DNA of 64,000 bases from Pythium myriotylum (lineage: Eukaryota > Oomycota > Peronosporomycetes > Pythiales > Pythiaceae). The stretch's first letter is position 1; each line of letters begins with the position of its first letter. The notes under the pieces are model-generated. The model was not told where the DNA came from and did no database searches. It was given only the letters and a program-made list of their open reading frames with translations. Made by a program: the position numbers and the translations under genes. Positions 39,664 through 52,300 of the stretch are shown here, in pieces. The stretch is from assembly GCA_023091665.1 (NCBI GenBank), contig JALJCQ010000013.1, positions 1,984,001-2,048,000 of the forward strand. The letters are read 5' to 3'.

Positions 39664-40758
39664 ATGACGACTCCGACGCCACCGCCAGCTCCCGCATCAG
39701 TGCAAGAGATGACCAGCAAGGACTACTATTTCGATTCCTACTCGCATTTTGGCATTCATGAAGAGATGCTCAAGGACACTGTTCGCACGAAGGCGTACAT
39801 GAACGCCATCATGCAGAGCAAGCATCTCTTCAAAGACAAAGTCGTGTTGGATGTCGGATGTGGCACGGGAATCTTATCCATGTTCGCAGCCAAGGCTGGC
39901 GCTAAGCACGTTTACGGCGTCGACTGCTCGGGGATTCTCGTGCAGGCACGTGAGATTGTCAAAACAAACGGCTTCGCTGACAAGATCACGCTTATTCACG
40001 GCAAGATGGAGGAGTTGACTTTGCCTGTGGATAAGGTGGACATTATCATTTCGGAGTGGATGGGCTACTTCCTTCTTTACGAATCGATGCTTGACACTGT
40101 ACTCTACGCGCGTGACAAATATCTCGTCGAGGGTGGTCTCATGTTCCCGGACCACGCCGTGCTTTATGTTGGCGCTATTGAAGATGGGGAATACCGTGCT
40201 GAGAAGCTTGATTGTGAGTTTAAACTGTGGGCGTTTGATATGGTTCATCATGCTAACTGTTTGATTTTTTTTTTTCTTGGAACAGTCTGGGACAACGTTT
40301 ACGGCTTCGACATGAGTTGCATCAAGGAGATTGCAAAGGTCGAACCTTTGGTGGACACTGTCAATGGCGAGGCACTGATTTCCGATGTCTGCCCCATTCT
40401 CGACATTGATCTTACCAAGGTTACGAAGGAAGAGTTGACCTTTAAGTCCCCCTTCCGTGTCACGTGTTTCCGTCAGGATTTCTGCCACGCGCTTGTTGCT
40501 TACTTCGATTGTACTTTCCGCGCAACTCACAAAAAACTCGCTTTTTCAACTGGCCCAAATTCGGAGTATACTCACTGGAAGCAAACAGTGTTCTATCTTG
40601 ACGGCGAACTCCCATGTGAGTCTGGCGAAGTGATTGAAGGAACTGTCTCGTGCAAACCCAATGCGAAGAATCCTCGGGACTTGGATATCGACATTGAAGT
40701 GCGATTTGACGGGGCCAACGGCACCTACAACAAGACCCACGAGTTTAAACTGCGCTAG
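39664..40758 (+). CDS. PRMT1: Protein arginine methyltransferase 1
   Basis: PRMT1 makes asymmetric dimethylarginine on histone H4 and RNA-binding proteins. Exons 39664-40213 and 40286-40758 give 340 residues. Seen motifs: KDYYFDSYSHFGIHEEML, the SAM-binding VLDVGCGTGILSMFAAKAGA region (motif I), the double-E loop SEWMGYFLLYESML, the THW loop (YTHWKQTVFYLD) and a C-terminal FDGANG barrel strand. The 72-nt intron (40214-40285, donor GTGAGT, T-rich tract, acceptor ACAG) is in frame and has no stop. A simple reading therefore gives a false 364-residue protein. Splicing restores KLDFWDNVYGFDMSC, as in the family. Confidence 0.96.
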   Translation: MTTPTPPPAPASVQEMTSKDYYFDSYSHFGIHEEMLKDTVRTKAYMNAIMQSKHLFKDKVVLDVGCGTGILSMFAAKAGAKHVYGVDCSGILVQAREIVKTNGFADKITLIHGKMEELTLPVDKVDIIISEWMGYFLLYESMLDTVLYARDKYLVEGGLMFPDHAVLYVGAIEDGEYRAEKLDCEFKLWAFDMVHHANCLIFFFLGTVWDNVYGFDMSCIKEIAKVEPLVDTVNGEALISDVCPILDIDLTKVTKEELTFKSPFRVTCFRQDFCHALVAYFDCTFRATHKKLAFSTGPNSEYTHWKQTVFYLDGELPCESGEVIEGTVSCKPNAKNPRDLDIDIEVRFDGANGTYNKTHEFKLR

Positions 40759-40955
40759 TGTTGATTGATCGACGAAAGCGTTACTATCAGCAAAATCCAA
40801 TAGATTATTTGACTGTATTCGATGATCATTGTGTTTGTTGTATTTGTTGTCCTTGCGGGGTTCGACTGGTAATGTGAGGAAACGCAAATTTTCTCTATAA
40901 ATACAGACTTAGCCGTCGATCCGCTTCAAGCACATCCACCAACCCTTCCACTGGT

Positions 40956-41791
40956 CTACAACTCGTCTTCCAGATCAATCTCTTGATCTTCATCTTCCAT
41001 TTCCTGGTCACCGTCCATGTCAACTTCTTCGGCCGACTCATCATCGTCATCGCCTTCAATGTCCACGTCATCTTCCATGCCGTCGAATTGGGGCTGGTTA
41101 TTATCAATGACAATGTCTGTGTAGTTGTGGTCAAGCTGGGCCGCGGCCTTGACGAGTTCATCGTCATCGACGAAGTTGCCGTTCTCCTGATCCGCAGCCG
41201 GAGACCAGTCAATAGGGAATCGCGTGACACGTGGCTTATCCGCAAGAATGTTGCGCTGGAGCTTCGAAACATCCACCTTGGCTGGCGGGTTCTCCAACAA
41301 GAACGGATCGGCGTAGTCGTTGTTGACATAGTACCCCACGCGTACAAACTCGCGGCCGCGGTAGGAGCAGGTCACCAAGACAACAGTAACTCCAATTTTG
41401 TCCTCTTCAGGGATGAGGTCGGGATTCGCGGGATCCGACTTCACAAGCACAATGTTGTGAGCAATTTGCCAAACATACGCCTGGGTTCATCCGATTGTTC
41501 TCACCTGAAATACGAACTTGTTTGTACCTACAGGCACGGGGCCAACGAGCACTTCTTCGAGAACTTGGTCACGACTCTCATCCTCGGCGCTTCCGACGTA
41601 TGTGATCTTCCACTCCAGGTCTATGCCCATCATGGAGAGACTTAGCCAAGCGCTCGATGCCTGCGTGCTAGAGGCCACATACCGTCCTCCAACGCGTGCG
41701 CGCACTCGAAAGTGACCTCGAATTGGAACGGGTTCGTGAAGGCGGTGGGGTTGTCCAGCACGGTAATGTTGGTGAGCGTGACGTAGGCCAT
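40956..41791 (-). CDS. ASF1: Histone H3-H4 chaperone ASF1
   Basis: ASF1 binds the H3-H4 dimer during nucleosome assembly. Exons (minus): 41791-41683, 41620-41505, 41438-40956; the product has 235 residues. The globular core begins [18 protein letters not shown]. It continues through [57 protein letters not shown] and the [17 protein letters not shown] end, in family order. The last 75 residues are an acidic tail ([15 protein letters not shown]), as in fungal and plant homologues. It converges on PRMT1 with 197 nt between. Confidence 0.96.
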
Positions 41792-42092
41792 GGTGTTGCT
41801 GGTGAAGGTTGCGTTTGGTCTTGGCTGGTGCTTCTTTGCCTGCGGCGCGACGTTCTCAAGTGAGCGAAGCTGTGCCAAAATGACCCCACTCAATCATTGC
41901 GCGGGGAGGAGCTTCCCTGCTAAGTACGAAATCGACTTCCCGCCAAAACCGGGCCAGTCGTATTCGCGCGCATTCTTCCTCTACATTTTCCAAGTCAACA
42001 GTTTTAGCAAGATAGAAACAGGAGGCAAATCGATTTTGTTGCGGAAGTGACCCACCCATTCAGGGCAATACAGTACTTTAACATCGGCGAGT

Positions 42093-42605
42093 CTAATACG
42101 TTGCACTCGGTTGAATTTTGAGGAAAGCGTCGAGCGCTAGTTGTCGAATTTTGCGGCGCTTCTTCTTGGGGCGAAAACCTGGGAGCAGGAGCCCAGCGTC
42201 AACAGCTGCAGATCGCGAGGAGTGCAGAACTGTGCTAGGCCTCTTTGGCACTTGGCCCTCGCCGTCTCGTTCTTCATCTCCGTCAACAAGCTTCAGCTTT
42301 TCTTCAAATTCTTCACCGGATTCAGAGAGGTCCTGGACGCTCACGTGTTTCCGTCGATGTTTGAGAGTGTGGTCGATAAAGGAGCAATCTCTTTTGATCG
42401 ACATGCGCGCACACAAGTGCAGCGGATCTCGCGGAGGTGAACAGACAGTGTTTGACTCTCGAGAACTAACTGCCGGGGGCGTTTTAGAGACTCGGGTTGG
42501 TGCAGGGGGAGAAGCCGCTCCCCCGCATCTAGGCTTGCCGAGCAAAAGTGGGACGCCTAATTCATCTGCATCTGCATGATAGCCCGCAACATTGAGTGAG
42601 ACCAT
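42093..42605 (-). CDS. Hypothetical protein with a C-terminal nuclear signal
   Basis: A single-exon frame of 170 residues shows no domain that I recognise. The first 70 residues are Pro/Ser-rich. The middle has a charged helix (SESGEEFEEKLKLVDGDEE), and the C-terminus has a strong monopartite nuclear signal (RPKKKRRKIRQL). An internal ATG (MSIKRDCSFIDHTLKHRRK) could be the true start. Placed in tandem upstream of ASF1. Confidence 0.5.
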   Translation of the reverse strand: MVSLNVAGYHADADELGVPLLLGKPRCGGAASPPAPTRVSKTPPAVSSRESNTVCSPPRDPLHLCARMSIKRDCSFIDHTLKHRRKHVSVQDLSESGEEFEEKLKLVDGDEERDGEGQVPKRPSTVLHSSRSAAVDAGLLLPGFRPKKKRRKIRQLALDAFLKIQPSATY

Positions 42606-42892
42606 TCAAAACCGATTCAAATAGTTCGACGAACCACTCAAATCCGACTCATCCTCATACAGGTCGTCGGGGTAGATTTGGGGGGCTTTGGAAGGGGGCG
42701 AAGACGAGGATAACTTCGAACAGAAAAACAGGCCAAATGAATGACCTGGCGACGAGCATGTACAACCATTTGCATGCATACCGCAGGTTTCTTAGGTTCA
42801 TGAATCTGTGCTCGTTGCTGGGAAGCCGGTGGGGCATAAATAATGTCTACATTATAAAATTGCGATCAGACAATGCAAAAGGCATGTCAATC

Positions 42893-43806
42893 TCAACTGG
42901 AGGGATACACACTATCAAAAATTTCAGACGATTCTTCCTCTTGGAGTTGGGTGCCTAGACGACAATACCGGGCTGAGCATTTCTTCTGCTTCTCCACAAA
43001 GCTGACATACCGTCATGAATATCCAGCCACAAACTCGACTGAGGGCTCGACTTTGGATTAGTAGTAGTCGAGAGGGCTTTGTCGTCAGCGCTATCAGCAT
43101 CATCGCCACAAGTTTCGCCGGCAAAATCCTGACTTGGTAGAATGCCTATACTGTCGATGTCGGCATCGCCCTACCAGACACCACAAGCTAATCGTCAGCG
43201 GAAGTCCATAGACCCACAAAGTATACCAAACCTGGCCCGTACATATTCCCGGAACGCAAGTAGCTGCTCTTCTTTTGCGTCGTGATCGTTCGCGTTTGTG
43301 TCCATGTTTTCACCAAAGATTGGTTTGTGCGAGAGCGGGGAATGGGACTCACTGGGCCTCAGACTAAAAGCGTCTCGGTGTTCTTGCGCCCTCCACCCCC
43401 CGCCAACACTTGGCTTATCTTGTTTGCCATCTCGCTCACTCACATTTCGCCAGTCAGCGTTGGCTTCATTCGCAGCGGTTGGAGTCCCCATATCGACGTC
43501 GCAGCTGTCGGGGACTACGTGGTCCTCATCGTCATTGGGCGGTACGAGGCGCATGGCGCCCGCCTCTCTCGGAGTAGCGGACGCGTGTCTCGGCTTGAGC
43601 TCTTCGCGCAAGTCGGCGGTCCTTGTGGGTCGGAGGGCGGGCGGGCGATGCAGCTCCTGCTTCTTTGGCAAGCGATGATGGCGGAAGAAGGGTTCAGGGT
43701 GCACACACCGGCGGTCCACTGCGGCGGTGGGCGAGCGAAGCCACTGCGGAGTGGTCACTCCATCCCCCTCTTCTTCGGCTGAGGCGATTTGCTGCCTGGG
43801 TTCCAT
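42893..43806 (-). CDS. Unrecognised three-exon protein
   Basis: Exons 43806-43243, 43170-43011 and 42954-42893 join in phase into 261 residues. The protein is hydrophilic: an acidic start (EEEGDG), an Arg/Pro/His-rich part (about 20-75), a possible coiled segment (DAKEEQLLAFREY) and an acidic/Ser-rich end (ETCGDDADSADD, QLQEEESSEIFDS). There is no signal peptide, membrane span or known domain; a nuclear or scaffold role is a guess. The frame begins with TTG further upstream, so ATG 43806 was used. Introns of 72 and 56 nt and consistent phases support a real gene. Confidence 0.55.
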
Positions 43807-44014
43807 CAACTCACCTGATTGGCTCCTCTCTCCAGCTGCTTGATGTCAGCGTGACACGGCCTGATCACGTTCGAAGGGGTCCGGCAACACGACATGGTCA
43901 GTCGAACGGGGATGTCTTTATGAACGGCTTCCAAGTATCCACTCGACAATCTGTCGATACAGTACCCTCTAAACATGGACGAGTACGCGCAACGATTCAA
44001 GACAGAGAAGGTTC

Positions 44015-44730
44015 TCAATACATTTTTTCGTCGCTCGGGTCGAAGCCACTGTTAAGAACGGCTCTGAACTCGTCGTTGGCTCGGAGGAGTTCGCCGATTC
44101 TCTCGTATAGCTCCGGGTCCTTGCTGATGAGGAATGTGAAACACTCGGGGTCAAGCTTGCCTTTTATCTGAGCAATCTCCATCGCCTTTTTTGTCTGTCC
44201 ACCACGGTATGTTAGCATCATTCGAATCATTAGAAAAGGCGGATGCCCCTCTTACCATGCAGCTAATGTGCTCCACGATGAGTTCCTCCATCATCTCCGC
44301 AGTCTCGGTTAGTGGTTCTTCTTCATCGCCAAACCCGAACATCATTTGTTTGACTACGCCAAACACCACAAGCACAAGCCGAGAGTTAGCACGTGGCTCC
44401 CATACGGGAAGGTGTTTTGTGTTCCATACTGCTCTCTAGCAGCTCGCCCTTCACAAAGGGTTTGAGGACGGCTGCAGCCACAGTATTCGAGTCCATGGCG
44501 GGTGAGTGGCTCGCTGTGGTAGCGCCCTGAGCAGCCCGATCGCTCCTGCTGTCCTCTGTCGCAGCTTTCTTGGACACGGACGCGGCGCCTAGCTTGGGTG
44601 TGGAGGTCGCATCGCTGACTTTGCGCTTGCGAGGTTTCGGGGCGACCTTCTTCTTCGCTGCATCCCCTGCGTCCTTGGCCTTGGCGTCTCCGCCGCTGCT
44701 CTCGTCCTTCTTGGGCTTGGGCTTGGTCAT
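44015..44730 (-). CDS. TAF13: TFIID subunit TAF13
   Basis: TAF13 pairs with TAF11 through a histone-fold-like domain in the general transcription factor TFIID. Exons (minus): 44730-44430, 44353-44256, 44194-44015; the product has 192 residues. The histone fold reads KQMMFGFGDEEEPLTETAEMM, ELIVEHISCM, TKKAMEIAQIKGKLDPECFTF and ISKDPELYERIGELLRANDEF, collinear with human TAF13. The 100-residue N-terminus is Lys/Ala/Ser-rich (KPRKRKVSD) and not conserved. The first donor could instead be the GTATGG at about 44406; both keep the same frame and change only the linker before the fold. Confidence 0.9.
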
Positions 44731-44935
44731 CGCGTTTCGTTCAGCCGCCAGCTCCAGTCCTGTGATTTATCATTGGGCGTAAATAATTCCAAAGCGTAAC
44801 ATGATTTGTACAAATACTACTATTTTTGGGCCGAAACGCCCTTTTTTCTCACCGTCACAATCTGAAGAGCTCCCAGGTCAGGACTGAGGAGCTGCACAGG
44901 AGGAGCCGAATTGGGCATAAGCCAAGCGCGTGGCC

Positions 44936-46233
44936 ATGGGGACCAAGAACTCGGTGCCGGTAACGTCCACGCAGTACGAAAGTCACGCCACGACAGGTCC
45001 TGCGCCATCCGCGGTCGCTTCGGCGCGTGGTGATCATGAGCTCACCGGATCGGTAGGCAAGCTCTCGATTGCGACCATCCGTCCTCACGACGGAGCAGGG
45101 CGGTTGGCGGTGATGGCAGCTCCTGGAGCTGTGACACCGCTTGACATAAAGTGAGGGTAGTATGAGTAGTCTCGTAGCTCTGTAGTGTGTCTGAGCTGGC
45201 TGAATCACAGGATAACCAACGCGCTCAAAGAGCTCAAGAGGAAACAACTTGCCGAGGAAAAAGAAATGTCAGTGCTCTATCCAATACTAGGTTTGCATTT
45301 ACAATACGGCATTGAGAGTTCGTGTTTTTCACAGCCATCACGACCCATTCACGCGTATAATGCTCAAGTTCCCGCTAGTTGCAACGGCCTTCAACAGCGT
45401 ACGGTCGACTTTCGAAGAGCTCGACAAAGGCAAGAAGGGATACATCGTGTACACCGACATGGAAGAAGCCTTTGAGAGGCTCGGTGTCAACTTTTCCAAA
45501 GAAGAGATGGGCCAAGTTTTCCAGGAGTCCGACATGCTTGAGAATGGTCGACTCAATTTCAAGGAGTTTCTTGTGTGTCTTGCTATTGGCTTCGTTCTCC
45601 ACGTTCGTACCTGAGTTTTTCATCTTTGACGATTGCAAAGAGTAACATTACGCTCCGTAGAAAATCCCGTCACTCGAAAGTCGCCGTCTAAGCATCTTTT
45701 ACGCACCAATGTCAGTATTGCTCTCATTGCACGAGGAAATTCGTCGAGTTCTAAGTTATCCATGATGGTTCTCAGGAACCCGACTGACAAAGACAAAGAC
45801 GATGAAGCTATCATGCCAGTACAATCAGCCATGCTTTTCGGTGAGGGTAACAAGCTGAGAGTCGCCTTTCAACTAGCGATCGATGCTTTTTTATGGTTCG
45901 ATGTGGATGGGAACGGTCAGATCAACCGGTAATGCTGCGTTGAAATAGTTCTCTGTTCGCGGATCAACTGATTTCACGGTAAATTCTGAGCAAAATAGAG
46001 ATGAGATGGCGTCACGACTCAATTCATCGACGACTTTGCACTCGCCAACAAAGAAGACATCTACCCATCGACGTGACAAGCCTGCCATCACTCGAGAGAG
46101 CTCGATGAATGGAGAGATATGGGAACGTCGGTTCAGTGAGATGGACTGGAACAACGATGGGACCATTCATTTCAAAGAGTTTCTTATGGCATTTGAATCA
46201 TGGGTTGGCCTCGACGACGATGAGTCCAGCTGA
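44936..46233 (+). CDS. EF-hand calcium-binding protein, CML21/22-like, with an N-myristoylation signature
   Basis: Five exons (44936-45150, 45211-45267, 45335-45606, 45661-45928, 45999-46233) give 348 residues. The start MGTKNSVP fits the N-myristoylation rule (Gly2, Ser6), so membrane attachment is likely. EF-hands: one with a degenerate loop (LDKGKKGYIVYTDMEEAF), one partial (SDMLENGRLNFKEFL), one canonical (FDVDGNGQINRDEM, split by an intron) and one canonical at the end (MDWNNDGTIHFKEFL). The layout and the ending FKEFLMAFESWVGLDDD match plant CML21-type proteins. Introns are 54-70 nt. It diverges from TAF13, with 205 nt between start codons. Confidence 0.88.
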
Positions 46234-46336
46234 AGTGTGAGCAGAGGCTGTAAACCCACTGTATTTTAAATATTTTTGGTTTACACTTCGCACAACACCT
46301 CCTTCGGTTGGTTTCCACTAAAAGCTTAATCAGCTC

Positions 46337-49300
46337 TTACACACATCGAAATACTCGGCGTCGCTTTGACTGAGCAGTTGGCGTAATCGTGGTGAGGCTG
46401 TCACTGGGGAGAGGAGTGGCAAGCTCGAGCAAGCCCCACGGATCAACCGGGAGTGGAGAATCCCTCTTCGTTTCACGCACATACACAGCTTCAGCTCCAT
46501 TTACCGCACGGGGAAACAAAGTCCACACTCGTCGCTTCAGCTCTGGAGAAAGATCTAATGAAGCTACCAATTCCTGGATCATCGTGCATGTTAGGCTTCT
46601 CGCTCCTGCGTCATAAATCGAATTGTCACTCACATAATGCTTGTCGTGCAGAACAGATGAGCGAACGTGAGGGATCAGATCTAGGATCCAGCTAAACAGT
46701 GACAGGCCCGTGCCACAGTTTGTTGTGGAAGTCCCAAGCAAGTAAAACAGCGTCTTCACGATACGGTTCCTGTACGAGATCGTTTGCGCCATGTGCTTGC
46801 CCTGCCCGATCACTACAACCAGCTGTAGTCGGATTGAAAGCTTGCGCCTTAGTCGCCGAAGAGCCGCCAAATCCAAACCAACAGAACGGGACTTGCTGTC
46901 TAACGCCGCACACGCATCGTACAGGTTCTCCAGCTGGGTGGCCAGCGACATCATGTATCGTGGAAGGAACGCCGAACCTGGCGGAGTACACATTACGCCG
47001 CTGATGAGACGAACGACCGATGAACCGTTAATCCTCAGTCCACAATGGTTCGCGGAGCGCATGCACTTGGCGTCTTCTTCAAGTACCTGGAGAATCTTCG
47101 CAATCACGGATCCCATAGTACGGCGAGAAATATTGCAGATCATTGCGCCATACAGTGAAGCGATCGCGGCTTCATGGGACTCGTATAATCCGACAGCAGC
47201 TCGGTTTTCCACACCAGTCGCACAGGAGACATGGGGAAGTCGATTTGCATGTTTCAAACCATTCCCGATACAAAGTACACTTATTGGTAAGTCATCTCTC
47301 GGTGATGTGCTTGGAGGTGTGAAGATGTGTGGCATCGAAATGGGAGAAATCGAGCACAACGTCGTGGAGTTTTTGATAGATGCTGGTCGTGTGTTCTTCC
47401 GCAGAGTTCGAACAACGATAAGGCTCGCCAAGACTTCTGTCGCACTGTCCGCTGTATCTACCTCGACGTCCACCTCCTCCTCGTCAGACGAACGCGCGTC
47501 GAGATATCCAGCGATAGCTTCGTCGTCATCTTGGGATCCTCCGACAGACTTTCGAGTCGATCCGTTCATATGTTCTGTTTTGCGTCTCTTGCTTGCTCGC
47601 GACGACGGATCACCCGTGATCTGCCTCTTTCGACTTGAAGTCTTTGTTGTCCCTGTGGCTTTTTGCTGTTGACGGCAAATTTGGAGATCCAAGTAAATCG
47701 ATCCACCTCGGTTTAAAACCCATACCGTCATTTGATCAACAATCTGCTCGACTTTCAGAATCTGAACATGATTCTGGGCTGTTTCAGCGGGGGCATTTGG
47801 GGGTCGAAAGAAATGAGTCATTAACACGGCAGTGTGCCACTGGGATTGTTTCTTGTTGAAAACTGGGAGGACATGCTTCTCACGAGCTTCTTTCGTGTCG
47901 TGAAAGATGATTTCACGCACGATCGGATCCGCCGTAATGTTGAACAGAGCAGCGCTTGCGAGGTTTCCACGCTCGTCTCGCTTTCGCAATGTATGATTCT
48001 CCTCCATTTGATATGAGATTTGACAAAGCAGGTGAGCGAGTGGAAACATCAACCCAGCGGGAACTTGAGAGCGCAAGAAACGCAAATGGTACTTCGTCTA
48101 CGTACGAACAGGGAGAAAAAACTCAATCATCCAAAATCAAACGAAACAAGCGACCACTGCCATACCATAGCTTCGTCAAAGACCAGATATCGCTGCTGGT
48201 CTAGCATGACATATGCGGGGGGTTCTGAGAAGAGTTGATACACGAGTGCCATAGCCAGCAGTTGGCTTGGCAAATTCGGGGCTGGATCACGTGAAGCACG
48301 CCGTAGACGAGGGAAGATTGGAAACAACGCAAGGCGAAGGACCTGAGAGAGGTCAACAACCTTGTGTGTGATCAATGAGACAATGAAGACCTTCAGGCCG
48401 TATTGGAGTCTTTCCAATCGACCACGCTGATTGAGCAGGAATGCTTCTTTGCCATTTTCAGACTCAATCTTGATGAACGGATTCCGAACTCGCCGCTGAG
48501 TTTCACTACCAGCAAAGCCCGGAATAACCTCTTTCTGCAACCAAATCAGAAGAGTGTTGCAGAACTTCTCTTGAAATTCTTCTCCTTCCGGATGCTGTTC
48601 TACAATCTCGCGCAGCAATCGCACACATCGATGAACATAATGTGGCGTCATCACCGAACGTCGGTTATTGGTCTTTGTACGTGCAACAAGGTTTGCCGCC
48701 CACTTGTCCATCACCTCACTTAACACCGCCCGAAGTACAAACACGTAGTTCGGTGTGCGGCGCTCACGAGTAGCATTCGTATTTGTGGCACCGACTGTTG
48801 AGCTCATGCTCATATTGATCGCTGTGGCGGCAAAATCGATTGCCCCGTCCCTTGACTTGCTTTCTGCTAATTCTGATGCCTCTGCCACTACCTCCTTCCA
48901 CGTCAACGAGGAGTACAAAGGTGCTTCATATGCAGGTTCCGTTGCACTCGTCTGGCTACTTTGACTGTCCGGACTTGCCAACGGGGTGCTCACAGCAACA
49001 GGTTTGTCCACTCCGTCCGAAAATGACCTTGCCTGGAGGGCCTTGAACGATCTGGACAAGGCACTTTTCACCTCCGGTGGAATGGTTTCACGAGCTGGAG
49101 GAATTCGGACAGGAGGTGGATTCGATGCCTCAAGCGACAGCTCTTTTGGTTTCTGGCTCGACTCCTGGTTGTTCTTCCGTGCGACCTCCGCGATTGCCCG
49201 TATCAAAGCGAAGGGAAGATCCGGTGTTCCGATTTTTTTCGAGTGTGCGTTGAATATTTTACAGAAAAACCTTGCAATGTTTCCGTTCTTGTCATCTGCC

Positions 49301-52300
49301 AGTTTCTCGAGCCCTTTGAATCGGTCAATAAACGTCTGTATCAATAGTGGGATTTGCTCGGTCACGCAGAAAGCGATCTCGTGTCGTTCGATCATTGCGA
49401 GAACTACATTCTTCACCAGGAAAGCAGGGGAACTGCGCAAAAAGTATATGAGGACTTCAAGAAGCGCAAGCACGTCGACAATCTCCAGCACGAGGCACAC
49501 AAGGCGCATCATTTGCTCGACGCTCCCTAGTTCTGAAAATCTGAAGAAAGTCGGATCCTCATAGATGTTCTTGAGGAACCACAACGCGAATCGTCCTTTG
49601 TCGTGGCCGCACATAGTTTTTACAGCAGAAACCAAATCTGAGACCTTCCCCTGGTACTCAACCTCCTTCATAACTCGGTCCTTATTGCTCGGATCATTTG
49701 GGTCATTCACTTCGCCGTGAGTGTGGAACACGTAGACACAAAGCGTTTGCGCACGCTCCAAAGTTTTTGAGTTGGACAAATGCTCCTGGCGCACTTCCAT
49801 AACGTCTAACCACCGCAATAGGCAAACCTCGCTGTCATAATACGACTCGGGGATCATCGGAATTGAGGTTGGCAGAGGAGCTGGTCCACGTGGCAGCTGC
49901 CACAGGTAGAGTCGTAATCGTTCTGCAGTGGTGAGGAGGTGAATCTCACTTGCCTTATACCCTCGTCCTGGGCCGCACTCGATATTGTAACCCGTCGATA
50001 CCATTGTAGCTGAAGTAACAGGAGCCACAGATGAGAGCGGGATACGATTTGAACTCGGTGACATCAATGGTGCACTTGGTACATCTTCGTGGGCTGTAGC
50101 TTCGACGACAGAAGCCGCGAACTCGACGAAGCAGTCCACACTGAAGAGTCTTCGGCGCACGAGGAGGCAGAAGAGGTCGATAAGTTGCGTGGCTTCACTA
50201 ATCACTTTCAGTTGATACATCCTGAGAAAAGCTTGGAGTGGTCCTTGCAAAACCAGATGATGATCTTCACGGGAACTATTCAAAACACCATGCTCTCGCC
50301 CAAACTCGATTACAGCTTTGCTGTGTAGCTCCAGGAGTGATACAGCAGACAAATATCGATACTCAGCAGGTCGATGCATTGAAATCGCCCACTCGCAGAC
50401 AAGGAAAACTCCAGCAATGTCCACAGGAAGCTCTTTCCTAAGTTCTCCCAGCGACGGTAAGGCGAAAACTTCTTGATAAACTCTTTCCAGTTCGGCAACA
50501 GCGTCTACGCGATGAAATCGGTCAAGCGTCTGGATCACATGCACTTCACTTCGACAGGATGATTGAAATGAAGTTGACGAACATAATTGTTGCACGCGAA
50601 CTATTCGACCTGCAACTTCAGCAGCCAATTGTCGGCATCGCTCGATGCATTTCTCAATCTCGTCAGCATTGTACGTCGCACGATCAAAGAAGCGACTTGA
50701 GAACACGTACGGTGGCCATGTCTGAGGACCTGTAGAGGTGGGATGTACAGCTGTGAGCGTGGGGTTTGATGTCTTCTGTTGGGGTTAGACTTACCGTTGT
50801 CTTCCAAACGAACCAACAGGTCGTGGCTATTGAGTAACACACCACGAAGAATATGGCAGATTGCAACGACGACTTCTTCTTGAAGAGGACTTTGTGACTG
50901 AGCACCTGAAATCTTTGTCCCGGGGGGGAGTAGATACCTCAGATGCTGTAAAAGTGTCTTGACCAGCAGCAAAGCACTATCCGCAATCAGTATAAACTCC
51001 GGGAGCAAGCTTTCTATCACCCCTAAGAGTTCCAGAATTTCATTCACGCTCAGCTGAAGCACAGTTGGTCGATTATTGCTTCGGCCTTTGGGGGTGAGCG
51101 ACTTCTGGAGTAGCGATAAAAGCCCATCAAAATATCGCGAACGATGCAGAAGTCCAGCCTTAAACTGGTACTCGGAGAGCTTCAAAACATACGACAACTT
51201 CTCGCGAATAGAAAGCTCGGGAACTGTGCCCGCCAGAGATGGCTGAGTCAGGTTTTGTTGCGTACGTTCTCCAGCAATACCAACCTCGGTGTGCAAGTGG
51301 TTATTCACACTGAATGCTTGCGGCAACGCGGGCGACTGAGTAGCACATGGCGCGGGTTTCATTCCCAGCGTCTTCACATCGTTGGCATCATCAACCTTTT
51401 TCGTGCTTTTTCCACTTTGACGAGCAAGCGTGTGAATGTAATCCACGAGCTGCTCTGTCCACCCAAGAGCGTGACGCTGAAATCGGCGAGGATTGTGGAA
51501 CCAGTCTCCTACTCGAATCGTCGAGTCCCTCTTAATCTCGTTTAGTTCAACATATATGACGTTGATGCGGATAAACCACGTAGCCTCGGCAAATCCTGGA
51601 CGGTACCGCACGACGAAATCCAATAATGGGCACTTGGAGACGTTAGGAACTGGACGCCACTGCTTGAAAGGTACTCCATAAGACTGAACGAGCTCGGTAA
51701 TGGTTTTTCTTCCACTAGCCAACTCGGACATCCACTGGTTGCTGATGCGCTCGTCGATTCGTCGAACGTTTCGAATCAAAAATGATGCAAATGGAGGTTC
51801 TTGTGGTGCTGACGACGCACCAAGCGCGTTTTCGACGCAATCCGATTTCACTATTCGTTCGATGACGGTTGCTGCGCGAGCGACGTCATCGAAAACGGGG
51901 TATTTTTTGTCGGTGAAGAAAGAGTACTGGAGATGCCAGTTGTTGCCAAACCCTCGAGGCGGATCATTCACGAACGCGACACCACGTACTGCATGCAACC
52001 GAAATTTCTCCTCGGGATAACTCATATTTGTGGGAAACACACCTGGTGGGCCAAGCTTATCGGCCACGTTTGGATTCTCTTGATCCTGTGATAAGTCGAT
52101 TCGAGGAAGGAATCAGAGACGCTCTTGAGACTCAATTGAGTGATGCATCACCAAACAAACAGAAGAGTACATACCTTGACATATTGCGCATCAAGTCCGT
52201 AGACGCGCACAGCCACTTCAGACGGTGTGAGGTTGCCCCGTCGCGTCGCCGTACGGTGCATTACCAAAATGTTGTTCCGCTCACGCATTCGAATAACTGG

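Noticed and set aside
44828..44848. GGGC/GCCC hairpin followed by six T, like a bacterial terminator
   Set aside because: Stem is only 4 bp, it lies in a divergent promoter region and such terminators are not expected in a nuclear genome.
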